A stretch of 64,000 bases of DNA from the NCBI GenBank assembly GCA_963457665.1, contig OY735231.1, forward strand, positions 40,614,906 to 40,678,905, written 5' to 3'. Of this stretch, positions 54,258-64,000 are shown piece by piece. Each line of letters starts with the position of its first letter. Positions within the stretch are counted from its first letter, which is position 1. The stretch comes from Thysanoteuthis rhombus. Its lineage: Eukaryota > Mollusca > Cephalopoda > Oegopsida > Thysanoteuthidae. A model generated the notes under the pieces. That model was given only the letters and a program-made list of their open reading frames with translations. It was not told the origin of the DNA and did no database searches. A program made the position numbers and the translations under genes.

Positions 54258-54498
54258 CTACAAATATTAGTTTGTCACAGAGTGTATTTATCGGACGAAC
54301 GAGTAAATATGGTTTGTCATAAAGTATATTTACTAAACTAACGATTAAATATAGTTCGTTACTAAATATATTTACTAGACTAACGAGTAAATATAGTTCA
54401 TTACATAGTGTGATTACTAGACTAGTGAGTAAATATAATTTCTCACAAAGTATATATACTAGACTAACTAATAAATATTGGTGTAACGTAAAGTCTGT
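54258..54498 (+). repeat. 42-bp minisatellite, about 5.5 units
   Basis: The anchor TAAATAT (CAAATAT in unit 1) begins at 54262, 54304, 54346, 54388, 54430 and 54472, an exact 42-bp period. Unit plan: GAGTAAATATAGTTCGTTAC, then aaagtatattta, then CTAGACTAAC. The last 46 bp (54451-54496) are identical to 52178-52223. Confidence 0.93.
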
Positions 54499-54789
54499 CC
54501 GTGTAACATTTTTTTCTGTGTAGTTTGGCTATTCATCTTCAAAAGAAAAAAAAATCAGTACTTTCCGTAATGTGATGCATTATCTTGGTTTGGCCCGGGT
54601 AATGTCATATTAAATTATTTAAAGTAAATATTTGGAGCTTCAGGACGACCTATAATGGAATCACACGATAACGAAAAAAGAAATAATTGATTAGAATAAC
54701 ATTTCAAAAATACATATTTTGTAATTCTCACTAGGGGAATAGGTATCTTGACTTCAAAACATGAGATCCATTTGTACGTGGCAATATGT

Positions 54790-54845
54790 CTTTGGCTCAA
54801 CTCTCGCCCCCTGGGGTGACATCGCTCGGTTGAGAATGCCTGTGT
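54790..54845 (-). mobile_element. hAT-like terminus, inverted
   Basis: Reverse complement begins CAGGCATTCTCAACCGAGCG and continues ATGTCACCCCAGGGGGCGAG, typical of hAT ends followed by the GC-rich subterminal region. The other end was not found. Confidence 0.45.
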
Positions 54846-54849
54846 TAGA

Positions 54850-55220
54850 GCATGTGTTCATCAAAATTTTCTTCCAGCGCACCCACGTGAAGAATATAGT
54901 GTGAATTGTATCGATACAATAGAACAGACAATTGACGTTCAGTATTTGTTTGTAATTATATTTAAATCAATGTAACATTCTGCTAAAATGGATGAGCTCG
55001 GCTTTCTCCAACATAGACACAGTTTCAGAGCGACGGATCTGAATATCATTATCAATTGGCTGTCAAGCGTGAAATTTGATTCATACAAAAAATAAATAAA
55101 TGAAAACATCGAACGAAAACAGATATATATCCAGACCAGAGATGTTTGATTTTACAGAATGATCCTTTTCAGTATTACCAACGGTATATTAGTTTGACAA
55201 GACACACGATTTGTAGATGG
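54850..55220. other. no recognisable gene
   Basis: Nothing recognised. Confidence 0.35.
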
Positions 55221-55226
55221 TTGGGA

Positions 55227-55261
<35 letters not shown>

Positions 55262-55745
55262 TATCATCATCATCAGTCTTTTAACGTCCGTCGTTGGACA
55301 TAATAGACCTTCTCCAGAATTTGCCACACTTCTCTATCATGGGCGTCGCGGAGCCAGTACTTCCTGAACTTGTCTACCTCGTCTCTCCATTTAATATTCT
55401 GCCGGCCTCAGTTGCGCATGTGATCTCAGGGGATCCATGTCGTGGGTCGTGATGTCTATCGGTTGTCCGCCATTCTTGCAACATGGCCAGCCGACTGCCA
55501 TTTGAGATTTTTAATGGATTCTTTGATGTCCCTGACTCTTGTCTTTTCTTGGATGTACTGTGCTGTTTTGTGGTCTCTCCATGTGAGGCCCCAGCATTAT
55601 TCTTTCATGTGCATGTTGCATGGTTCTCAATTTACGGGTCTGTCTCTTAGTTAGGTTCCATGTTTCAGCTCCATAAGGGACTATTGGGAGGATGCATTGG
55701 TTATACATCCTTCTCTTTAGGATTAATGAGATCTTCTTCCTGGGT
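55227..55745 (-). mobile_element. RTE-type LINE 3' end, inverted, well preserved
   Basis: (TCA)n tail at 55227-55275, then all tail words in order. The frame 55708-55511 encodes MYNQCILPIVPYGAETWNLT, KRQTRKLRTMQHAHERIML before a frameshift. It includes KSQGHQRIH-equivalent sequence for the RDIKESIKN segment in another frame. The sequence ends abruptly near 55740 (5' truncation). Confidence 0.82.
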
Positions 55746-55749
55746 ATTA

Positions 55750-56105
55750 TATAAGTAAGATAGCAAGTAAGACGAATATATTGGAGGAAATTGTATGAGC
55801 AGCATAGGGAATGAAAATAAGTATTTTTTATAAATTCAACAGAATATTGTGGTCCTGTACGACAAAATAATTCTGAGCAATCACAGGAGAAAAGCTGAAT
55901 GGATTACTCGTAACTCATTGGTTTCTTTCCTCCAGGAGTTGTTCAAATTTTAGTTTGATATCATCACAATGTAATTCAGACTTTTTATCAATAAATAAAC
56001 AAATCAGAATTAACGTGTATCTTTTGAATCTGTAGGTGCAAAAAAACAGTGTTCATCATGGTTTCTCAGTTCAGTCTGTACTAAGCATTTCGAGGTCAAA
56101 CTGGT
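55750..56105. other. no recognisable gene
   Basis: Nothing recognised. Confidence 0.35.
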
Positions 56106-56110
56106 GCACG

Positions 56111-56150
56111 AACACACACACACACACACACACATATACATATATATATA
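56111..56150. repeat. (CA)n-(TA)n compound microsatellite
   Basis: Twelve CA units then TA units, ending at TATGCAATGC where SINE F starts. Confidence 0.95.
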
Positions 56151-56348
56151 TATGCAATGCTCTTCCATAGTAATAGAGCACTCTGGTTGATGAGTTTCTG
56201 CGTAAACGGATATATTGCTTAAATTCAGCCTTACTGACCACCCAGTTCCGTAGTCCAGAGGTAGGATATCGGCCTCCGGGTCCGATGTGTGGATTTCAAT
56301 TCTGTCTCACGGTACTGGATAAGATAAAGTCTATTGCCACACTGCAGA
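56150..56348 (+). repeat. SINE family F, copy 2
   Basis: GCAATGCTCTTCCATAGTAA, TAGAGCACTCTGGTTGATGA, TTAAATTCAGCCTTACTGAC, then the tRNA-like part CCGTAGTCCAGAGGTAGGAT with ATTTCAATTCTGTCTCACGG (B-box-like), then ATAAAGTCTATTGCCACA. It lies between two AT-rich microsatellites (56111-56150 and 56366-56424). Confidence 0.72.
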
Positions 56349-56362
56349 GATGTGGATGACAT

Positions 56363-56365
<3 letters not shown>

Positions 56366-56424
<59 letters not shown>
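56366..56424. repeat. (AT)n microsatellite
   Basis: Pure AT for about 58 bp. Confidence 0.98.
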
Positions 56425-56426
<2 letters not shown>

Positions 56427-56597
56427 CGGACGTAAAAAATGGAAATCACTTGAAATCAAGCTTTGGATCTCAGAAAGAAAATAGAGCAATGTTCTAATTA
56501 ACACGAAGAAATCAATGTTGATCAATATGGATGAGAGAACAAACCAAAACAAGAGATATTATGTAAACAACTATCAGACAAAGACAGAGTTGGGCTT

Positions 56598-56705
56598 AAA
56601 AAGAAAGAAGGACAAACGATGGAGGGAAGGGTTAACCTAATGGAGAAGATCAGAAGCAAAATGGAGGGATGAGATAGAAAAGTATGCCAGTAAGACATGA
56701 TAAAA
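56598..56705 (+). mobile_element. fragment of another RTE-like lineage
   Basis: One frame reads KRWREGLT, stop, WRRSEAKWRDEIEKYAS. RSEAKWRDEIEKYAS aligns with GRQNTRWRDELDKFRKY of RTE C-termini. Too short to place further. Confidence 0.45.
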
Positions 56706-56934
56706 AAATAACAAGATAGAAGTCATCATGGAAGGATATGGGAAAAACCAAGATAGAGTAATTGGGCCTGCAAATTATTCACGTATTTTAGAGAATTACT
56801 ATCACTTTGATTTGAAATGTAACAGTTGGGGTAAGTTATAATTATTGACCTTGTAACACATTATAAGATATTGCTTTATCTAGGGTGGGTTTACTCAATT
56901 ACATTACAACATGTGGTATATATTTCACTAACAA

Positions 56935-56935
<1 letters not shown>

Positions 56936-56999
<64 letters not shown>
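56936..56999. repeat. (CA)n-(TA)n compound microsatellite
   Basis: Eleven CA units followed by about 20 TA units. Confidence 0.97.
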
Positions 57000-57001
<2 letters not shown>

Positions 57002-58730
57002 TTTATTTATTTATGGATACTTATTATTTATTATTTATTTATGGATACATGCAGGTATTTTAATAGAAAATTTATCGTCAATATTTCAAGCATTCTCATT
57101 CTAATTCTCTTTTTTCAAATGCTGATCTGATAAAGTCTTGAGACAAAATGTTAGGTAAGGAAAACACCACAGATATCGTATCCTATGAACAGAAAGTCAT
57201 TTGAAGAATCTTATTTGATTGAAAATATCACTTATTTCATTGCAAAAAAAGATGAATGCTATTTTATATTTGAAAAAAAAAGTGTGGCCAAATTTGATTA
57301 ACATGACACTCTTAAAAAGCATTTAAACACTTTTTTTCTTTCATTTTACTTTCAAACGACCAGCAAATAAGTGCCTGGAATCGATTGTTATTTTAACACA
57401 GCCTTCAATTGTTTTATTGTCTGTGTAAATGTATTTCATATGAACCGATCCATCATAACTTTGACGTTATGACAAGAGTCAGACAAAACAGAAATACATA
57501 CAACCATACATTTATACAAATAAACATACTTATTTACATACATGGCTCTTAATTAGATAAATAAACAGCGTAAAGCAAGGTGTATCTTTATTCATTCCCT
57601 CCAAATATAACTACTACTCATGAGATCCCTTTTCCCTGTCTCCTTTTTGTATCTAAATAGACAAAATGTCTTCAAGGGTTGGATCCTCTCTTGTGGGTCT
57701 CCAAGCAATTAATACTGACATTTTCTTTTACAGTGTTCAGTCAACTAATGCTGCTACATCTAAAATAGGGTTGCCCTAGAAACAACCCTCCTCCTGAAAA
57801 GGTTGGCTTTTTGCTGCAAAAATCGTTGCTGATACAAGTCAGAACATTTTTTGTTAGATTCAGGAGATAAAATATAGAATTAAGATACAAAAGCGCAGAT
57901 TTTCTGATTATACTGTCATAAAAATTTTAATCCAATTAATGTTTTTCAGATTTTATGATACTTTTTCTTCACAATATTCTTTTATACAGCTAAAAGGAGT
58001 CTGAATTTTTTATTTCTTGTTTTGATTATCTCTGTGATCAGCTAAAATATACAGAAGAATTTACGGAAAATAAACAAGTATAATATGCTTGGTAAATGGG
58101 TCTTCGTATTTATAAGGTTTTATTTTTCAATATTGAGTTTCCTACAACGTTATAACTTGAATTGATGTGTTTTCCAATGTTGAAAAGGTCTTTTTAATGT
58201 TAATTTTTCATGGAGATGCCTTCAGAGGCACTTTTATTTGATAGAAAAATATTTTGTAAATATTACAATATAACGCAATCAATATACACTAGTCGGAAAA
58301 GTAGGTTCACGGGAGTCTCTTCGATTTTTTTCCGACACTTTTTTTCTCTTAATAGTTGAAGTGTCCTTCTCATGATTTTTATTGTTTTCAGGCTGGAATA
58401 GTGACCCATGGGGTTCATTTCTAACACTGTATTATCGTGAGTGGGAACTTGAACACAGACAGATAGACCATTGCATGAATTTAGAAGTAAACAACATACG
58501 GAGATTAATGAACACAATTTTTCCTTTCAATGCTGATCAAAGGAATTGAAAAAAAAAGGTTTCGATTCTACCTAATGGTCCTGGAGAGAATGTTGGATAG
58601 TGTATAACCACATCGAAGAGTTCTTATACAATCAAACAGCTGTCTGTGGATGACACAATTATTGATTATTATTGTAATTAACGCTCCCTTCTTTTGGGTT
58701 GAGCACTGTGAGGTAGGGCACCCGTCTATT
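57000..58730. other. no recognisable gene
   Basis: 1.7 kb without a supported gene. A perfect 7-bp hairpin AGGGTTG..CAACCCT lies at 57767-57789. Phrase TTATTTATTTATGGATAC occurs twice at 57003 and 57035. Confidence 0.4.
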
Positions 58731-58734
58731 AATG

Positions 58735-58940
58735 CAATAACGCAATGCTCTTCAAACTCTGGAATAGAACTCTCTAGTAGATTGAGAATTATACGTAGGT
58801 GAATACGTCGCTTAATTCGACCTTGCTGACCGTCCTTTGTGTAGGACAAGGGTAGAATGTCTGCCTCTGGAACTGAAGCAAAGCATTCGATCTTACTTTG
58901 TGTTACTGGAAGAAATGACTATAGCCATACTAAACGAAAC
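58735..58940 (+). repeat. SINE family F, copy 3
   Basis: GCAATGCTCTTCAAACTCTG, GAATAGAACTCTCTAGTAGA, TTGAGAATTATACGTAGGTG, CTTAATTCGACCTTGCTGAC, then ACAAGGGTAGAATGTCTGCC and CATTCGATCTTAC in the tRNA-like part, then AAATGACTATAGCCATAC. An (AT)n array starts 30 bp downstream. Confidence 0.7.
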
Positions 58941-58965
58941 AGCTGTCTGTTGATGATAGAATCTT

Positions 58966-59275
<310 letters not shown>

Positions 59276-59279
59276 AATG

Positions 59280-60020
59280 GACAGAATCATGAAATAAACA
59301 CTTCAAAGATAAGAAAAAAAAAAAAAAAGATCCATGGGGTTCCCGTAGACCAACTTTTCTGATTGGACTGGAAGTGTGCTTTGATGATTTTTTCATTACC
59401 TTTTAAGGATCTATCAACATCCTGACATTGAAAATGGAGCAATTCAGTAATCAATTTAGAGTCAACTGTCTCTAAAGTGATCTGGAATCAAAAGGATTTT
59501 GCTGTGATACAACACAGCCAGGGCCTCTGAGAGGAATTTCATGAGGTAGGGCAGAGCTGTATCGATCCATCCCCTGGAATACACTTTACAAACACCATCG
59601 TCCTTTAGCCATCCTTTTTTCTTCTGTTTTAACCCTTTTAGCACATCATACTATATTTACTTGCTAGTGAGCATTACAGTCAGCCTATTCTATTAATGGA
59701 CATATTGAATCGACTTGGAAGTTTTGATACACAGCTGTACCAAAAAAACACAGGGATCCCTCTTGTTCCTCGTGCTCCAGAGCAATTCACCGACCCTTAA
59801 AGCAATTTTCTTGTAATGTGTATTTAGCAACAGCATCAATATATATCCTTGTATATATATACATATAAATATGTAGTCTGAAAGTAAAGTACATGCAGAT
59901 CGTATGGGTGTCTACTTCGTCATTTCTTTGTTTTAATAACAAATGATTGAGATGTATTTGTAAATGCAATAAAAGTGCGAGTCCAATCCATCAGTTCCAT
60001 GCCATAAACCAAAAGAACGA
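59280..60020. other. no recognisable gene
   Basis: A 15-A run lies near 59314. Otherwise nothing recognised. Confidence 0.35.
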
Positions 60021-60024
60021 ATTG

Positions 60025-60250
60025 ACAAACCTGGTTGTTGCAGAGTCAAACGCCATTTCAACTTCCATTCCGACTGAAGTTGATTATTGCAACTTTTGTA
60101 TTATATATAACAAATGAATATGCATGTATTTATTAGAATGAAATATGCCCTTGCATATCTGTATGATGAAGTTTCATTAATAACAAATACTTGTCAATTC
60201 AGCTCAATCACTAAAACAGCCTCTTGACGACTGTTTTTTGTTAGTTTATG
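60025..60250 (+). repeat. interspersed repeat family E, copy 2
   Basis: GTCAAACGCCATTTCAACTT, CGACTGAAGTTGATTATTGC, AACTTTTGTAT, TGTATTTATTAGAATGAAAT and GCCCTTGCATATCTGTA match 16690-16850; the tRNA-like tail is ACTTGTCAATTCAGCTCAAT as at 17020. Confidence 0.65.
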
Positions 60251-60424
60251 AATGGAAAAGGGTGTGGTTAACATCTTTAATTTTGGTGGGGATTGTTCTT
60301 GCTATTTTTGTCCTAGATACATAATACAAAGCCAACTCATATTTCAAAGTTTGACAAAAAAAGGATAGGAATCATTTGTACGTATATGATATACAGTGTC
60401 ATTTCCTTAGACTCTCTCACTCGC

Positions 60425-60745
60425 AGGTAACAATTTTGCTGGCAATAGTATTTCTTACCCACCATTTCAAACGATGGACTCTTCGTCAGTAGCAAATATT
60501 TTAGTTTCTTGAAAATAAACGTCTCATAGAATTCAAATCCGGGTATTCCTCGCTTTCCAAAAGTTCATTCCACGCCACTTTTTCGTTTTTTCGGGAAAAG
60601 GCGAAAAGTGAATGATTCTTCAGCTTTTTACAGTGAGCAATTGTGGATATAGCACACATTCCTCTTTCTTCTACACCCCAGTCACCTGTATCTCACCACA
60701 TCACAACTCCCGATGAACCTGACTGACATATCTTCATTTTGGGGT
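60425..60745 (+). repeat. interspersed repeat family D, copy 2
   Basis: GGTAACAATTTTGCTGGCAA, AGAATTCAAATCCGGG, CCACTTTTTCG, GGGAAAAGGCGAAAAGTGAA and CCTGACTGACAT match 15880-16190 in order. Confidence 0.65.
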
Positions 60746-60749
60746 CTTG

Positions 60750-61290
60750 GAACGCTTGATTCTTTTCTCATATAAATTATTACGAATCTTTTCTTCACTT
60801 CATGCCATTTCAGCTTACAAGCCGCTTTTATAGAAACACTGCTTTTGGTTAACGGGGAAAACTGTACATCCATGATTTTTTGATTTCCTTCCATGGGAAT
60901 TGAAAAGTTTTTTAGATAATCTAAAGGTGATTCTATAACCCGAGGCATTTTTGTTGATGCTTGATCCTGGATATATAGTATGAAATATGATTCTTTTCTA
61001 AGATGTCTCTTTTGAAATTACAGATTAAAAAAAAATAGTGTTATTAAATATCATTCCTATCAGCTATTATTCTGATGAGGTTTTACGTATTTTTATGAGC
61101 TATAAACACTTGAAGCACATAATATTGTAGCTTGAATGTTTCAGTATTAGCAGTAAGACTGAAACTCATTTTTTTGTCGACAAATATGTATGTAAGCATT
61201 ATTTTGAGTGTGATATATAAATGCGCGGGGGGGGGTACCGCATTGAAACCAATAGATTAAGTATTTGATAGGAGTATTTCAGAAGAATAA
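60750..61290. other. no recognisable gene
   Basis: The minus-strand frame reaching 60948 overlaps the D copy and has no motif. A poly-G run of nine lies near 61227. Confidence 0.35.
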
Positions 61291-61299
61291 TAAAGATAA

Positions 61300-61725
61300 C
61301 AGGGATGGTCAGTCACTCGATAAAAACCGTGATGTGACCAGTGTTTTGCTGCATGTCTTGTTTGGGGTGATTAATTGAAAATTGCCAAAAGGGGGGGTTC
61401 GATAAATAAGTTATTTCTTTTGATTTTTGATGGATATAAAAAAGTCTTAATTTTCAAAAGACAAGCATAAACACAGCCTAACTTGGATTAAGGACAAATG
61501 TAACAGAAAACTTACACTTTGTATCGACCCCCACTTGAAACATATGTTGAGGAGAATTTAAAAAGAACTTTTTTTGAACACTTAAAAAGTAACTGTTGGA
61601 GTTTTCAGTCCTTTAGCTTTATTGTTGCGGACTGTGTGCGTGATCCATCTATACGTTGCCATTCAGTTAGCTTAAAAACTGAAGAAGAACTAGATTAGCA
61701 GTTTTAGTGACAGTTTTGGTTGACG
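61300..61725 (-). repeat. family A copy in local duplication, unit 1
   Basis: On the minus strand all modules are present. The right-end frame reads INHPKQDMQQNTGHITVFIE then stop, matching the end of the small frame of other copies, but upstream stops break it. Confidence 0.75.
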
Positions 61726-61734
61726 GTCTCTAGT

Positions 61735-62425
61735 GATCAAAAAATTTCCCTCCAGAGGTCTTCCGTCCGGTTTGTTGCGACGACAGGATTACAGGGGTTC
61801 GTCGATTTTTTTCTGTTGTGGTTTATTTCTGTATCCTCTCCAAAATGTTGCATGCTAAACTCTGAAATACTTTCCTCAATTACATTTTCAATCTTTTTCT
61901 CAGTACATTATATTGAATTTTGGACGTTATTTTTCGTTATATTTCTGATCCAAGACCTTAGAAATCCAACGGAGGTAAGTCCAACTTTTAAAAATTATTT
62001 ATTTCCGTTTTATAAATCAAGACTCATTGGTCGGAAATGTTGAATTTTTTTATTCGAGCAACTAGTTATTCCCCGACAAAACGCCCGAAACAAAAATAAA
62101 TAACCATTGCATTGAAAATGAAACGGAAAATAGCGTCCAAAATACAAAAGGATTTATTGGGCAAAAAACATATGCGAGGTAATTCAAGGTTTAGAATGTA
62201 ATCATCTGAAAAAATTACTAAACCAAAAGCCATTTTTGTCTCTTTAGTTAGGCAAGTGTATAGAATCAATCCATTCTATTTCGAGACTCTGCAGTTGACG
62301 CATGTTTTCAGCCTAACATATTAGATTGATTGGACGGAAACAGAAAAGCGTCGTGTCCTCGAAGGTTTACAAAGAACAACTTTTTATAGAGGAATCTTAT
62401 CCACATCTACAGAAAAAATAGCACA
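61735..62425 (+). repeat. local duplication arm G, unit 1
   Basis: 61840-61880 (CCAAAATGTTGCATGCTAAA, CTCTGAAATACTTTCC) matches 62888-62920; 61925-62160 matches 63480-63710 (AAATCCAACGGAGGTA, AACTAGTTATTCCCCGA, GCGTCCAAAATACAAAAGGA); 62250-62420 matches 63837-63995 (ATAGAATCAATCCATTCTAT, TCTGCAGTTGACGC, AACATATTAGATTGATTG). No coding motif. Confidence 0.8.
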
Positions 62426-62474
62426 CCAGCTCAATTCTACAATATGTTGTCAATAAATGTAATTGATACCTAAA

Positions 62475-62865
62475 CAAACAGGTCTTGTTAGTCACTCAGT
62501 AGAAACTGACACGTGATCAACATCTCTTGGCAGCATGTTGTGTTGGGGGTGATCCATTAAAAATTGATAGAAATCAAAATTATTTCTTTCACTTTTCCTT
62601 GGACATTGAGAAGTCCAAATATTGGAAATACAAGCATAAACGCATAAACTAAGGACACATTTAGCATAAACTTTCATTGTAAATCGACCCCCTCATTAAA
62701 AAGATATTTTCGAAAAAACAGAAAAACACCTATTCTAGACATGATAATGAGTTTCAGCCCTCAATGCACCATTAGTGCATCACATAGCCAGCCATCAAGA
62801 CCAGCTTAAAAATTGAAGAAACTTATGTTGATAGGTTTGATGACAGTTTTGAATAACGGTTTCTA
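62475..62865 (-). repeat. family A copy in local duplication, unit 2, with small open frame
   Basis: The frame 62677-62492 (61 codons) has TSQC..KSERNN and FLMDHPQHNMLP and stops after ..VSTE, as in the copies at 14.0 and 45.9 kb. Confidence 0.8.
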
Positions 62866-62917
62866 ATAATCAAAAATTATTTTTCAAAATATTGCATATC
62901 AAACCCTGAATTACTTT

Positions 62918-63047
<130 letters not shown>

Positions 63048-63480
63048 CAATTAATTTAACAATCATTGACATCAAAGCTGGTGAACGGTTCTGTTTTTTC
63101 AAAAAAATATTTGCACGTGTTTGTGTGTTTGTTCATGGGTTATGTGTTCCAGTGCTCCTGGCCCTACTGTTCTGCTCACAAACTTGAAATGAGTATGAGT
63201 ACTCCAGTAGACCCTTTCTAAAATGTGTTTTTTGAAAAAAAGGCTTTTTTACCTTTTGGGGTCTTGTTTTGATGGATTTATCGATAACATTTTGATTTTC
63301 CGGAATCTTGACGTTTCTATTCTTTATTGTAGATGTTTCCAAGGGAGAATCGCTACTGACCTCATATATAGAAATTATTCTAACCATATTAATTCCTCGA
63401 TGGATTTTTTTTTTTACGTGAATTCAATTTTTGTCGCTACGGCTGTTCAATTATAAACTGTGATGGTGCTTATATTGACT
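63048..63480 (+). mobile_element. family B MITE-like element, copy 4, absent from unit 1
   Basis: Starts CCAATTAATTTAACAATC, ATTGACATCAAAGC, includes CTCCTGGCCCTACTGTTCTG, TTTTTGTCGCTACGGCTGTT and ends CAATTATAAACTGTGATGG. The corresponding position in unit 1 (around 61885-61925) lacks it, which gives an approximate empty site. Confidence 0.7.
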
Positions 63481-63707
63481 TTTAGACGATATTATTCCTT
63501 ATATATCTGTTGTAAGACATTCCAGATCCAACGGGGGTATGTAGAACTTTTTGAAAAAAATTATGTACTTTGTTTTACAAAAATGTTATTCTGGTCTGAA
63601 TGTTGAATAATTTTATAACAACTAGTTATACCCCGAAACAAAGATAAATTATCATTGCATCAGAAATAAAACAAAAAAATTGAGTCCAAAATGCAACATG
63701 ATTTATT

Positions 63708-63761
<54 letters not shown>

Positions 63762-64000
63762 TCAGTGTTTTGAATGCGAATACTAAACTGAAGCAAATAG
63801 GATTTATTTATCTCTACGCCTCAGCATCCATCGAGTGTGTAGAATCAATCTGTTCTATTTCGAGAGTTCTGCAGTTGACGCGTGTCTCCAGCCTAACATA
63901 TTAGATTGATTGCACAGAAACAGAAATCCGTTTTGCCCTCAAAGGTTTGAGAAGCACCACTTTTTATAGATGAATCTTTGCACATGTATAAAAAATGGAG
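63480..64000 (+). repeat. local duplication arm G, unit 2
   Basis: Partner of 61925-62425 at offsets of about 1555-1590 bp. The difference is mostly an (AT)n tract at 63711-63761 that follows GATTTATTAGG, where unit 1 reads GATTTATTGGG. The arm runs off the window end. Confidence 0.8.
63711..63762. repeat. (AT)n microsatellite within arm G
   Basis: AT with one GTAT break; missing from unit 1 of the duplication. Confidence 0.97.

Noticed and set aside
54258..54498. 42-bp array considered as CRISPR or centromeric satellite
   Set aside because: Whole units are similar with no spacers, and the array is far too short for a centromeric satellite call.

Overview
The window looks like intergenic, repeat-saturated nuclear DNA from an animal with a large AT-rich genome. 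I found no host protein-coding exon, rRNA gene or intact tRNA gene that I could support. The evidence for an animal is the set of elements: many 5'-truncated RTE-type LINE tails, LINE fragments with a restriction-like endonuclease (RLE) domain, hAT-type DNA transposon remnants and MITEs, tRNA-derived SINE-like units, and abundant (AT)n, (TATG)n, (TGA)n, (TAA)n and (TTC)n microsatellites. A mollusc or another marine invertebrate would fit, but nothing here fixes the phylum. Long Tyr/Ile, Met/Tyr/Val/Cys, Ser, Leu or His/Asp/Asn runs in computed translations are microsatellites read as protein, not genes.

Layout. 0-11 kb: interspersed repeat family A with a duplicated (TATG)n core, two RTE tails (3.5-4.1 and 9.3-9.9 kb), an eroded RLE-LINE tail after a (TAA)n tract (5.3 kb), and family C. 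11-17 kb: two inverted A copies, a family B MITE-like copy, long (AT)n tracts, families D and E, and a tRNA-derived SINE. 17-25 kb: a LINE C-terminus remnant (17.6 kb), SINE family F (19.5 kb), a split A copy with nested direct repeats (21.2-22.5 kb), and RTE remnants. 25.6-27.9 kb: the most informative block, three head-to-tail RLE-LINE 3' fragments separated by (TAA)n tracts, with a duplicated 3' UTR motif that folds into GNRA-tetraloop hairpins. 28-34.5 kb: tRNA-like units, RTE remnants, a T-rich block, a 38-bp minisatellite and more RLE-LINE debris. 35-46 kb: A and B copies, a 480-bp compound AT array, RTE copies, a palindromic hAT MITE, and a hAT transposase C-terminal remnant (42.5 kb). 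46.4-46.9 kb: a 520-bp polypyrimidine tract. 47.8-56.7 kb: RTE copies (one carrying a 71-bp hAT MITE with an 8-bp target duplication), an inverted RLE-LINE copy, a pair of tRNA-like units, and a 42-bp minisatellite. 58.7-64 kb: SINE F, E and D copies, long AT arrays, and a local segmental duplication (A + unique arm) in which one unit also carries B.

How the parts relate. RTE tails end in (TGA)n, RLE-LINE tails lie between (TAA)n tracts, and SINE F copies abut (AT)n, so much of the microsatellite landscape seems tied to retroelement ends. The RLE-LINEs resemble the Dong/R4 group, which is known to target TAA repeats; that assignment is inferred from the RPD-X14-D endonuclease signature plus the TAA flanks. 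The least familiar items are families A and B, the small conserved frame at one end of A, the duplicated hairpin module, and the two minisatellites. Coordinates of diverged repeats are approximate, read by eye.
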